Origin: an uncultured Prevotellaceae bacterium
GTDB lineage: Bacteria; Bacteroidota; Bacteroidia; Bacteroidales; Bacteroidaceae
Length of the DNA: 8,717 nucleotides
Assembly: GCA_945827465.1 (NCBI GenBank)
Contig: CALZOH010000139.1
Location: forward strand, 1 to 8,717
Direction: 5' to 3'
Shown: positions 1 to 6,639 of the stretch, one piece after another
Position numbering within the stretch: position 1 is the first letter of the stretch
Layout: each line of letters starts with the position of its first letter
Notes under the pieces: model-generated
What the model was told of the DNA's origin: nothing
Seen by the model: the letters and a program-made list of their open reading frames with translations, nothing else
The model's database searches: none
Program-made: the position numbers and the translations under genes

Positions 1-1396
1 CTTTCTGAACGTTCCAGAAGCCACGGGTAAAATCAGGAATTTGAACAGAGGCACAGTTGTTATCCATTGACAAAGCACCCAATTCTGCCAAACAGCACCA
101 CTCAGCCAAATCGTAAACGTCGATATCCAAAGGCAAACCATTTTGCAAGCAGTATACCAAGCGGCAATCCATGGTGAAGTCCATACCACCATGACCTCCT
201 ACTTTCTTGGCTACTTCGCCATACTTTTTAAGGATAGGAGCCTGGAACTTGGCATCAAGCAAAGCACGGTCTTCTGCCGACATATACTCATGTCCCGTCA
301 TATTACCGGCCTTAGGAGTTACGCCTACCGATTTAAGTTGTTCTGTACTTACGGCATAACCTTCTTGCGGATATTTATTGGCATATCCCTTGGTTCCGAT
401 AAGCTGATACAAACGATTGTAAGGCTGCGGATTCATTACGTCATGCTGAATCTCGATCACCTTACCCTGTTCTGTACGAATCAAGGTTGTTGTATGGTCG
501 CCGTTACGGAATTCTTCCTCTGGACAATCCTTTCCGGTGTACTTTTTCACACATCCAGGACCTGTGAAAGGACGGGTATCCATAGCAACCAATGTCTTCA
601 TACGGTCACCACGGTGAATATTCATTACCTGTGCAACAGGACCAAGGCCATGGGTGGCATAAACGTCACCACGTACTTCCTTGTTGAAGTCAAGACGCCA
701 GTTGTGCCAATAATCAGCCCAATATTCAGACAGCGTATGAAGGTAAGCACCCTGACAACGGATCACTTCACCAAAGACGCCATTCTGAGCCATATTGAGG
801 GTATTCATCTCAAAGAAGTCATAACAGCAATTTTCAAGCAACATGCAATGAAGTTGCTTCTGTTCAGCCAAATTGATGAGATCCCAACACTCTTGAAGAT
901 TGGTAGCAGAAGGCACCTCAATGGCAGCATGCTTTCCATTCTCAAGCGCACACTTAGCTACCGGAACATGATTCTTCCAGTCAGTAGCAATATAAACAAG
1001 ATTGATATCTTCACGCTTGCACAATTCCTTATAACCGTCGGGACCGGAATAGATAGCTGCTTCGGGCAGACCAGCCTTTTTCAAAATGTTCTGACATTTC
1101 TCTGCACGATCTTTTTCATAATCGCACAATGCTACAATACGTACTCCATTAATATGAGTCCAACGCGATACGGCACTGGGACCGCGCATACCCAAGCCTA
1201 CAAATGCTACTCTTACTACAGGTAAAGCCGGAGTTTGGAGGTTCAACACATTCTTCTGACCTGCAGGACGCTCGGGAGTATCAACTACGATGGTACCTTT
1301 GTCCCAATGCCACTTAGTATCGGCCAAAGTTCCTTGAACGGTAAAGGTTACTAAAACCAAAGTTAGTAATAACCGAAAAAAGTTTTTCTTCAACAT
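1..1396 (-). CDS. GH109-like, Gfo/Idh/MocA-fold exported glycosidase (putative alpha-N-acetylgalactosaminidase), 3' end cut by window edge
   Basis: Translating the minus strand from the ATG at 1396-1394 gives 465 uninterrupted residues to the window edge. Residues 1-26 form a Sec-type signal peptide: a KK-containing n-region, a hydrophobic LLLTLVLVTFTV core, and probable cleavage near 'TLA-D'. A Rossmann nucleotide-binding motif follows at about 64-72 (FVGLGMRGP), with an acidic residue ending the second strand (VALCDYE, 88-94). Further family-type segments are HAAIEVPSA (157-164), ENCCYDFFEM (189-198) and YATHGLGPVAQ (246-256). In the characterised Elizabethkingia enzyme a Tyr-x-x-His pair (Y225/H228) contributes to catalysis; Y246/H249 fit it here. 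GH109 enzymes cleave alpha-GalNAc through an NAD-dependent oxidation/elimination mechanism and typically have 440-475 residues, so only a short C-terminus should be missing. Substrate is inferred; another Gfo/Idh/MocA oxidoreductase is possible. No twin-arginine motif is visible. It is transcribed divergently from the peptidase genes. Confidence 0.85.
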   Translation of the reverse strand, partial: MLKKNFFRLLLTLVLVTFTVQGTLADTKWHWDKGTIVVDTPERPAGQKNVLNLQTPALPVVRVAFVGLGMRGPSAVSRWTHINGVRIVALCDYEKDRAEKCQNILKKAGLPEAAIYSGPDGYKELCKREDINLVYIATDWKNHVPVAKCALENGKHAAIEVPSATNLQECWDLINLAEQKQLHCMLLENCCYDFFEMNTLNMAQNGVFGEVIRCQGAYLHTLSEYWADYWHNWRLDFNKEVRGDVYATHGLGPVAQVMNIHRGDRMKTLVAMDTRPFTGPGCVKKYTGKDCPEEEFRNGDHTTTLIRTEQGKVIEIQHDVMNPQPYNRLYQLIGTKGYANKYPQEGYAVSTEQLKSVGVTPKAGNMTGHEYMSAEDRALLDAKFQAPILKKYGEVAKKVGGHGGMDFTMDCRLVYCLQNGLPLDIDVYDLAEWCCLAELGALSMDNNCASVQIPDFTRGFWNVQK

Positions 1397-1433
1397 CTTA
1401 ATTATTGTTTTTATGTAAAATATATGTTGAGTG

Positions 1434-1441
1434 CAAATTTA
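1434..1441 (-). promoter_or_regulatory. Candidate Bacteroidetes -7 promoter element for the GH109-like gene
   Basis: On the minus strand the octamer TAAATTTG matches the Bacteroidetes -7 consensus TAnnTTTG exactly. It lies 37 bases before the ATG at 1396, which would give a short A/T-rich leader of roughly 30 bases. A TTTG that could serve as the -33 element lies 28 bases further upstream, longer than the usual 19-21, so only the -7 box is well matched. There is no Shine-Dalgarno sequence before the start codon, as is usual in this phylum. Confidence 0.5.
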
Positions 1442-1574
1442 CAGATTATTTTATAATATCCTCCCTTGACAAAGGTTTTTCTTCAAGCAAAAAACTACCA
1501 CCAATATTTCATTCAAATGATTTATTAAACCAACCCTACTTCATTCTCCATGCCGAAACAATGCTCTACACCCT

Positions 1575-1702
1575 CATAGCAAGGGCTTGATATACTTTGC
1601 AGAATGACTATTATAATAGATTAAGAGACTTTGCACGCAAGCAAAACTGCTAAATTGGAAAAAGGAGGGCTTTGTCAGCATAGCAAAGAATCCCACAAGC
1701 CC
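1575..1702. repeat. Cluster of short direct and inverted repeats (possible dispersed intergenic element or small RNA)
   Basis: A perfect 12-bp palindrome, CTATTATAATAG, occupies 1608-1619. It is flanked by two copies of ACTTTGCA (1594-1601 and 1628-1635). CATAGCAA occurs at 1575-1582 and again at 1679-1686. GGGCTTG at 1583-1589 is exactly complementary to CAAGCCC at 1696-1702. A second copy, GGGCTT at 1667-1672, can pair with AAGCCC at 1697-1702 and enclose a smaller CTTTG/CAAAG stem (1670-1674 with 1684-1688). Two GGGCTT copies therefore compete for one partner. The individual words are seen directly. Whether they form one functional element, such as a dispersed repeat, operator cluster or folded RNA, is inference. 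Confidence 0.3.
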
Positions 1703-1869
1703 ATTTGAATGTTTTATCACTTCGCAAACATGCCAAACAAACAGAATGGAGAGGTTATCCACTCGGCGAGAAAGACCAACGTTCTGATTTAAGATAAATA
1801 ATAACCGTGTTTGAGAAGACAACACCATTAACGACAATTAAAAACTACGGCTATTCATGGTATAACTTC

Positions 1870-1897
1870 TATATTTGGAATTAATTCACTACCTTTG
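1870..1897 (+). promoter_or_regulatory. Candidate -7 promoter elements for the peptidase unit
   Basis: Two octamers match TAnnTTTG: TATATTTG at 1870-1877 and TACCTTTG at 1890-1897. The second is the more typical form and lies 22 bases before the ATG at 1920, giving a leader of around 15 bases. Neither has a clear TTTG 19-21 bases upstream, so the choice between them is open. These boxes argue against translation beginning at the in-frame TTG at 1875, because that start would overlap the promoter. Confidence 0.45.
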
Positions 1898-1919
1898 TCA
1901 CATCTTTAATAAAAATATC

Positions 1920-3320
1920 ATGTTCAGTAAAGAAACATATACCTTGCGCCGACAAGCCCTGAAACAGCAAATGGGTGGCGGAATCGTTCTGATTTTAGGA
2001 AATAACGAAAGTCCGGTCAACGGTCCTTATAATTGCTACCCCTTCCGTCAGGATAGTTGTTTCCTTTATTTCTTCGGTCACAAACGCGACGGCCTGATAG
2101 GCGTTATCGACATTGATAATGATCAAGAATATCTATTTGGCAACGATATTGACATTGATGATATCATTTGGTTTGGCAGTGTTGACAGCGTGGCACAAAT
2201 GGGAAAAGCTGTCGGTATCAATCGTACCGGCAATATCAGTGATTTTGAATCTCTGATTAAGAACGCTCGTAATGCCGGCCAACCCATTCACTTCCTGCCA
2301 CCTTATCGTCACGACCATCAGATATTACTTCAAGAGTTATTAGGCATTCAGCCCGCAGAACAACGTAGTCTTGCCTCGGTAGAACTGATTAAAGCCATCG
2401 TCAATTTGCGTTCGACGAAAACTCATGAAGAGATCAAAGAGATTGAACGCGCCTGCGCCATCGGTTTTAAAATGCACACCACCGCAATGAAACTCTGTCA
2501 ACCCGGTGTTACCGAGCACTTCATCAGTGGCATGATTAGCGGCATTGCAGAAGCATTTGGTGCCATGGTATCATTCCCCTCCATTGTTACGATGCACGGA
2601 GAAGTCATGCACGGAAATCCGTCAAATGACCACTTGGAAGAAGGTAGACTCTTACTGTGTGATGCCGGAGCAGAAACCATTGAACATTATTGTTCAGACC
2701 ATACCCGTACCACTCCCATTAACGGCAAATATACCACCCGTCAGAAAGAAATCTACTCCATTGTAGAACAATGTCACGACTTAGCCATCAAGAAAGCTAA
2801 GCCCGGAGTGTTCTGGTACGATGTACACATGGATGTATGCCTTCACATGACTAAATCATTACAGGCCCTTGGCCTTATGAAAGGAGATGCCGAAGAATCC
2901 GTTCGAGCCGGAGCACATGCACTCTTTTTACCTCATGGATTAGGTCACATGATGGGTATGGATGTTCACGACATGGAAGCCCTTGGACAAGTCTACGTAG
3001 GATATGACGACGAAATCAGGCCCTCCAACCAATTCGGCACAGCCAGTCTGCGCATGGGTCGACGCCTACAACCCGGATTCGTAGTAACTGATGAACCGGG
3101 CATATACTTTATTCCGGCCCTTATAGACCTTTGGAAGAAGAACGGGACAAACAAAGAGTTCCTCAACTTCAACGTTATTGAGAAATACAAAGATTTCGGC
3201 GGCATACGCATCGAAGATGATTTGCTCATCACAGACAAAGGTGCACGCGTTCTCGGACATGACCATATCCCCTATCACATCAATGATGTGGAAGATTTTA
3301 TAGCAAAAAATCAATTTTAA
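1920..3320 (+). CDS. pepP: Xaa-Pro aminopeptidase (M24B family, with AMP_N domain)
   Basis: This 466-residue cytoplasmic dimetal aminopeptidase should remove an N-terminal residue preceding proline. Residues 1 to about 140 form the AMP_N domain. The creatinase/pita-bread catalytic domain follows from about 170. All five metal ligands of the family are present: D248 (CDAGAE), D260 (CSDHTRT), H343 (HGLGHMMG), E392 (DEPGIY) and E432 (GIRIEDD). The accessory histidines H231 and H350 (DVHDM) are also present, with H231 spaced from D248 as H243 is from D260 in E. coli PepP. The ATG at 1920 is preferred over an in-frame TTG at 1875. The extra 15 codons would overlap the likely promoter, and the family N-terminus (FSKETYTLRRQAL) begins at the ATG. 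There is no signal peptide. The gene lies 19 bases before the exported C1 peptidase and is probably co-transcribed with it. PepQ (prolidase) is less likely because of the AMP_N domain and length. Confidence 0.93.
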   Translation: MFSKETYTLRRQALKQQMGGGIVLILGNNESPVNGPYNCYPFRQDSCFLYFFGHKRDGLIGVIDIDNDQEYLFGNDIDIDDIIWFGSVDSVAQMGKAVGINRTGNISDFESLIKNARNAGQPIHFLPPYRHDHQILLQELLGIQPAEQRSLASVELIKAIVNLRSTKTHEEIKEIERACAIGFKMHTTAMKLCQPGVTEHFISGMISGIAEAFGAMVSFPSIVTMHGEVMHGNPSNDHLEEGRLLLCDAGAETIEHYCSDHTRTTPINGKYTTRQKEIYSIVEQCHDLAIKKAKPGVFWYDVHMDVCLHMTKSLQALGLMKGDAEESVRAGAHALFLPHGLGHMMGMDVHDMEALGQVYVGYDDEIRPSNQFGTASLRMGRRLQPGFVVTDEPGIYFIPALIDLWKKNGTNKEFLNFNVIEKYKDFGGIRIEDDLLITDKGARVLGHDHIPYHINDVEDFIAKNQF

Positions 3321-3339
3321 TACCATAACAAATTCATTC

Positions 3340-4527
3340 ATGAAAAAGATTACATTGGCCCTACTTTTATTGATGATGGGCAACAGCATCTCGGCTCAAG
3401 ATAGCCAAGAGACCCTCTCTTTCACTCCCATTGTGGAGAACCCGATTACTTCCGTAAAGAATCAAAGTCGTTCAGGAACTTGCTGGGCATTCTCATCTTT
3501 AGGCTTTCTTGAAGCTGAATTGCTCAGAACCAAGAAAAAAACTTACGATCTCTGCGAATCATTCTTAGTTTACAACACTTACTTAGACCGCGCAAAAGCT
3601 GCCGTTCGTTTACATGGTGACATTTCATTCTCACAAGGCGGTAGTTTCTACGATGCAGTATATTGTTTAAAGCATTATGGTATCTGTCCACAAGAAGCCA
3701 TGCCCCAACCGGGCACGCTCTATGGCGACACGCTTTATAACCATAACGAATTAGACAAAGTAACGACTGCTTACGTTGAAGCCATAGCCAAAGGCAAGGA
3801 CAAACCATCACCCGTATGGCAGAAGGGACTGAGTGGCATCTACGATGCTTATCTTGGAAAATTACCCGAAAGCTTCACTTATGAAGGAAAAGACTATACG
3901 CCAAAATCATTTGCTGAAAGCCTCGGCCTCAATCCTGATGACTACGTAAGTTTAACCTCATTTACCCACCATCCCTACTACACCACCTTTGCCATTGAAG
4001 TTCAAGACAACTGGCGTTGGGCTCTCAGCTACAACCTGCCGTTGGATGAATTCATGGAAACCATGGAAAGCGCCGTCAAGAACGGTTACACCTTTGCTTG
4101 GGGAGCAGATGTGAGCGAATCCAACTTTGGAAAGAGCGGCGTCAACCATGGTGTTGCCACCATTCCGGCCTCAGCTAAGGACAAAGATACCAAGGGTTCA
4201 GATCAGGAGCATTGGTTAGGAACAGTATCCAGCAATAAAGAGCAGGCTGCCAAAGACGTCAAGGGCGAAATGACCATCACCCCCGAACTTCGTCAAGTAG
4301 CTTACGACAATTGGAACACCACCGACGACCACGGTATGCTTATATACGGATTGGCAAAAGACCAAAATGGAAAAGAATATTTCATGATGAAGAACTCATG
4401 GGGTAGCTACAATAAATTTAAAGGTAAAGGTTACATCTCAAAAGCCTATATGGCCTACAAGACGATGAACATCTTGATTCACAAAGATGCAATCCCCAAG
4501 AAAATTGCCAAAAAGTTAGGTTTATAA
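3340..4527 (+). CDS. Exported C1-family cysteine aminopeptidase (PepC/bleomycin hydrolase-like)
   Basis: This 395-residue papain-fold peptidase has a clear Sec signal peptide: MKK, a hydrophobic ITLALLLLMM core, then NSISA-Q with cleavage after A19. The new N-terminal glutamine is common in Bacteroidetes exported proteins. The catalytic residues are in family context: oxyanion Q42 and nucleophile C48 (NQSRSGTCWAFS), H331 (DDHGMLIYG) and N352 (KNSWG). The CESFLVYNTYLDRAKAA segment (72-88) and the long stretch between Cys and His resemble aminopeptidase C/bleomycin hydrolase rather than small papains. Known C1B enzymes are cytosolic hexamers whose C-terminal tail enters the active site and limits them to aminopeptidase activity. 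Here the protein is exported and ends in a lysine-rich HKDAIPKKIAKKLGL tail, so specificity may differ. It follows the Xaa-Pro aminopeptidase by 19 bases and is followed by a terminator, which suggests a two-gene peptide-degradation operon. Confidence 0.9.
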   Translation: MKKITLALLLLMMGNSISAQDSQETLSFTPIVENPITSVKNQSRSGTCWAFSSLGFLEAELLRTKKKTYDLCESFLVYNTYLDRAKAAVRLHGDISFSQGGSFYDAVYCLKHYGICPQEAMPQPGTLYGDTLYNHNELDKVTTAYVEAIAKGKDKPSPVWQKGLSGIYDAYLGKLPESFTYEGKDYTPKSFAESLGLNPDDYVSLTSFTHHPYYTTFAIEVQDNWRWALSYNLPLDEFMETMESAVKNGYTFAWGADVSESNFGKSGVNHGVATIPASAKDKDTKGSDQEHWLGTVSSNKEQAAKDVKGEMTITPELRQVAYDNWNTTDDHGMLIYGLAKDQNGKEYFMMKNSWGSYNKFKGKGYISKAYMAYKTMNILIHKDAIPKKIAKKLGL

Positions 4528-4548
4528 TCCCTATTCCATATTCCTTAT

Positions 4549-4593
4549 AGAAGGGCTGAGCAGCAATTGGGAACTGTTCAGCCCTTCTTTTTG
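4549..4593 (+). terminator. Rho-independent terminator of the peptidase operon
   Basis: A 15-bp stem pairs AGAAGGGCTGAGCAG (4549-4563) with CTGTTCAGCCCTTCT (4574-4588), with one G-U wobble and a 10-base loop. It runs directly into further T residues (TTTT, 4589-4592). It starts 21 bases after the stop codon of the C1 peptidase. There is no comparable T-run on the opposite strand, so it should act rightward only and separate the peptidase unit from recJ. Confidence 0.92.
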
Positions 4594-4906
4594 TCATCTC
4601 GCACAACGTTCTTAGATAGCCCGGATACAGAAAAGAGAAGGTTTTCAGACAATTTAACATAGATTCTTTAAGGAAAACCTATAAAACTACCAAGTGTGCC
4701 ATTGGATTTTTCTAATTTTGCTTTTTGTTATCCGTATGCCCCATACGAGGGTATAATTCACGCATCAAGAAGAACAGCAAAAAGACTGAGGGGAATCATT
4801 CCACATCGGTCATTCTTTTGTGAACATAGCATATACCCCATGCGTTCACATGCCTTCCTCCTGTGGCAGGAGTCTTGACTAAAGAAAATAAAAACAATAA
4901 CATATA
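4594..4906 (+). promoter_or_regulatory. Promoter and possible structured leader region upstream of recJ
   Basis: These 313 bases lie between the terminator and the recJ start and hold no convincing gene. A TAnnTTTG match, TAATTTTG, is at 4713-4720 without a clear -33 partner. If used, it would give a leader of about 180 bases. Within that leader are three inverted repeats. GGAAT-C-ATTCC is at 4792-4802. A stem of GTGAAC/GTTCAC enclosing GCAT/ATGC spans 4820-4849. A CTCCTG-TGG-CAGGAG hairpin is at 4858-4872. None has a T-run typical of a terminator. The last 30 bases before the ATG are very A-rich, as expected for Bacteroidetes translation initiation. A short frame at 4696-4878 shows no recognisable protein and is ignored. 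Confidence 0.4.
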
Positions 4907-6637
4907 ATGAATCACAAATGGAAGTATCAACCTCCAACACCGGAAACAAAGGAAGCAGCTAAAACACTGGCAGAAGAAATAGGCATCAGTCCCCTGCTTG
5001 GTTTACTTCTGTTGAGGAGAGGAATCACGACAGCTCGTGATGCCCATCACTTTTTTCATCCTCAGCTCAGCGATTTGCATGATCCTTTTCTGATGAAAGA
5101 TATGGCCATCGCCGTAGAACGCCTTAATCAGGCCATCGGAATGAAACAAAAGATTCTGATTTGCGGCGATTATGACGTTGACGGCTGCACGGCTGTTACG
5201 TTGGTATATAAATTTCTGCATTGCTTCTGTTCACACGTAGATTTCTACATTCCCGACAGACAAGAAGATGGCTATGGCATGTCGTTTCAGAGTATTGATC
5301 GCGCTGTAGCTTTAGGCGTAAAAGTGATTATCATTCTTGATTGCGGTATTAAGGCCATTGATGAAATTGCCTACGCACAAAAGAAAGGCATTGACTTCAT
5401 CATCTGCGACCACCATGTTCCCGACGAGGTTTTACCACCTGCTTACGCTATTTTAGACCCTAAACGTAAAGACGAGACCTATCCTTATCAAGATCTCTCG
5501 GGTTGCGGAATAGGTTTTAAGTTGATGCAGGCCTTTGCACAAGATAACGGCATTGAGTTTAACAAGCTCAAGCCCCTTTTGGAACTTTGCGCCATCAGCA
5601 TTGCTGCTGACATCGTTCCTATTCAAGGCGAAAACAGAATTTTAGCCTACCATGGTTTGAAACAATTGAACTCCACTCCCAGCATTGGCATTCAAGCCAT
5701 CCTGCACGTATGCGGACTCGCCGACAAGGAGGTCACGATGAATGACGTTATATTCAGAATGGGACCACGCATCAATGCCTCCGGAAGAATACGCGATGGT
5801 CGTGAAACCATTGAGTTGCTCATCGAAAGAGATTTAAACGTTGCCATTGAAAAAGCAAATACCATCAACTCTTACAACGAAGCGCGCAAGGACATTGACA
5901 AACAAATGACGGAAGAGGCCAATAAGATTGTCGACCACATAAAGGATTTAGACAATCAACGATCTATTGTCGTTTACAATAAGTCTTGGCACAAAGGCGT
6001 AATAGGCATTGTTGCCTCACGACTCACGGAACTTTACTACCGTCCTACCGTTGTCATGGCCATCGATGGTGATGTTGTGACGGGTTCTGCACGTTCGGTA
6101 GCCGGTTTTGACATTTATTCGGCCGTAGAAAGTTGTAAAGACCTCCTTGAAAACTTCGGTGGTCATACCTATGCAGTTGGACTTTCGCTCAAGCCCGAAA
6201 ATATTCCGGCCTTTGCCAATCGTTTTGAAGAATACGTAGAAAGAACCATTCAAGAAGAGCAAACCGTATCTACGCTCGATATTGATGCAAAGATAGACTT
6301 CCGTGACATCACGCGCAAATTCCACCATGATCTGAAAAGATTTGCTCCTTTTGGTCCCACCAACCCGAAACCACTCTTTTGCACGACCAACGTATATGAC
6401 TACGGAACCAGCAAGGTAGTTGGACGAGGTCAAGAACACATCAAGTTGGAATTGGTCGACAATAAGTCCAACAACATCATGAGTGGTATTGCTTTCGGAC
6501 AAAGTTCGCACGTCAGGTTTATCAAGACCAAACGTGCCTTCAACATCTGTTATTATATCGAAGAGAACATCTACAAGCACGGTGACGTGCAACTGCAGAT
6601 TGAAGATATCAAGCCGATGACAACTGAAGAAGAATAA
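4907..6637 (+). CDS. recJ: Single-stranded-DNA-specific 5'-3' exonuclease RecJ
   Basis: This 576-residue member of the DHH phosphoesterase superfamily matches the usual RecJ length in this phylum. The DHH domain has motif I DYDVDG (88-93), motif II ILDCG (with D145), the signature DHH at 168-170, SGCGIGFKL (198-206) and AADIVP (233-238, with D235). MGPRINASGR (284-293) follows. The DHHA1 domain shows WHKGVIGIVASR (361-372), SARS (394-397) and GGHTYAVGL (418-426). The C-terminal part from about 455 corresponds to the OB-like domain (FAPFGPTNPKPLF). RecJ degrades ssDNA from 5' ends using Mn/Mg ions in RecF-pathway recombination and in repair. The ATG at 4907 fits the family N-terminus and follows an A-rich stretch. 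The stop codon is 2 bases before recQ, so the two are almost certainly one transcript. Confidence 0.96.
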   Translation: MNHKWKYQPPTPETKEAAKTLAEEIGISPLLGLLLLRRGITTARDAHHFFHPQLSDLHDPFLMKDMAIAVERLNQAIGMKQKILICGDYDVDGCTAVTLVYKFLHCFCSHVDFYIPDRQEDGYGMSFQSIDRAVALGVKVIIILDCGIKAIDEIAYAQKKGIDFIICDHHVPDEVLPPAYAILDPKRKDETYPYQDLSGCGIGFKLMQAFAQDNGIEFNKLKPLLELCAISIAADIVPIQGENRILAYHGLKQLNSTPSIGIQAILHVCGLADKEVTMNDVIFRMGPRINASGRIRDGRETIELLIERDLNVAIEKANTINSYNEARKDIDKQMTEEANKIVDHIKDLDNQRSIVVYNKSWHKGVIGIVASRLTELYYRPTVVMAIDGDVVTGSARSVAGFDIYSAVESCKDLLENFGGHTYAVGLSLKPENIPAFANRFEEYVERTIQEEQTVSTLDIDAKIDFRDITRKFHHDLKRFAPFGPTNPKPLFCTTNVYDYGTSKVVGRGQEHIKLELVDNKSNNIMSGIAFGQSSHVRFIKTKRAFNICYYIEENIYKHGDVQLQIEDIKPMTTEEE

Positions 6638-6639
6638 TC

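Larger units (their letters stand above)
1397..1919. other. Divergent intergenic region of 523 bases, no convincing gene
   Basis: This region separates the leftward GH109-like gene from the rightward Xaa-Pro aminopeptidase. The ends carry -7-like promoter boxes for the two flanking genes. The middle, about 1575-1702, is rich in short direct and inverted repeats described separately. Open frames of 61 codons (plus, 1405-1590) and 87 codons (minus, 1574-1837, beginning with TTG) exist, but neither has a recognisable domain or a convincing start context, so I do not call them genes. No tRNA, rRNA or known riboswitch core was recognised. The region is longer than two simple promoters need, leaving room for a small RNA or a dispersed repeat. 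Confidence 0.6.

Noticed and set aside
143..1225. A 360-codon plus-strand open frame across the left part of the window
   Set aside because: It is antisense to the GH109-like gene, whose minus-strand translation has a signal peptide, Rossmann motif and family motifs. The plus-strand protein has no recognisable domain.
1755..1763. TTATCCACT resembling a DnaA box
   Set aside because: It is a single copy with one mismatch from TTATCCACA. There is no box cluster, no AT-rich unwinding region and no dnaA or dnaN nearby, so an origin is not supported.
1574..1837. An 87-codon minus-strand frame in the long intergenic region as a gene
   Set aside because: It begins with TTG, has no promoter or recognisable domain, and overlaps the short repeats. 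It is kept only as part of the repeat finding.
1875..1919. A 15-codon upstream extension of the Xaa-Pro aminopeptidase starting at TTG
   Set aside because: The extension overlaps the TACCTTTG promoter box, starts with a rare codon, and adds residues not expected in the family. The ATG at 1920 is preferred.
4758..4949. A 63-codon minus-strand frame upstream of and overlapping the recJ start
   Set aside because: It overlaps the beginning of recJ, has no recognisable domain or start context, and coincides with the inverted repeats of the recJ leader.
6017..6592. A 191-codon minus-strand frame
   Set aside because: It lies entirely antisense within recJ, in the DHHA1 and C-terminal region, and has no recognisable domain.
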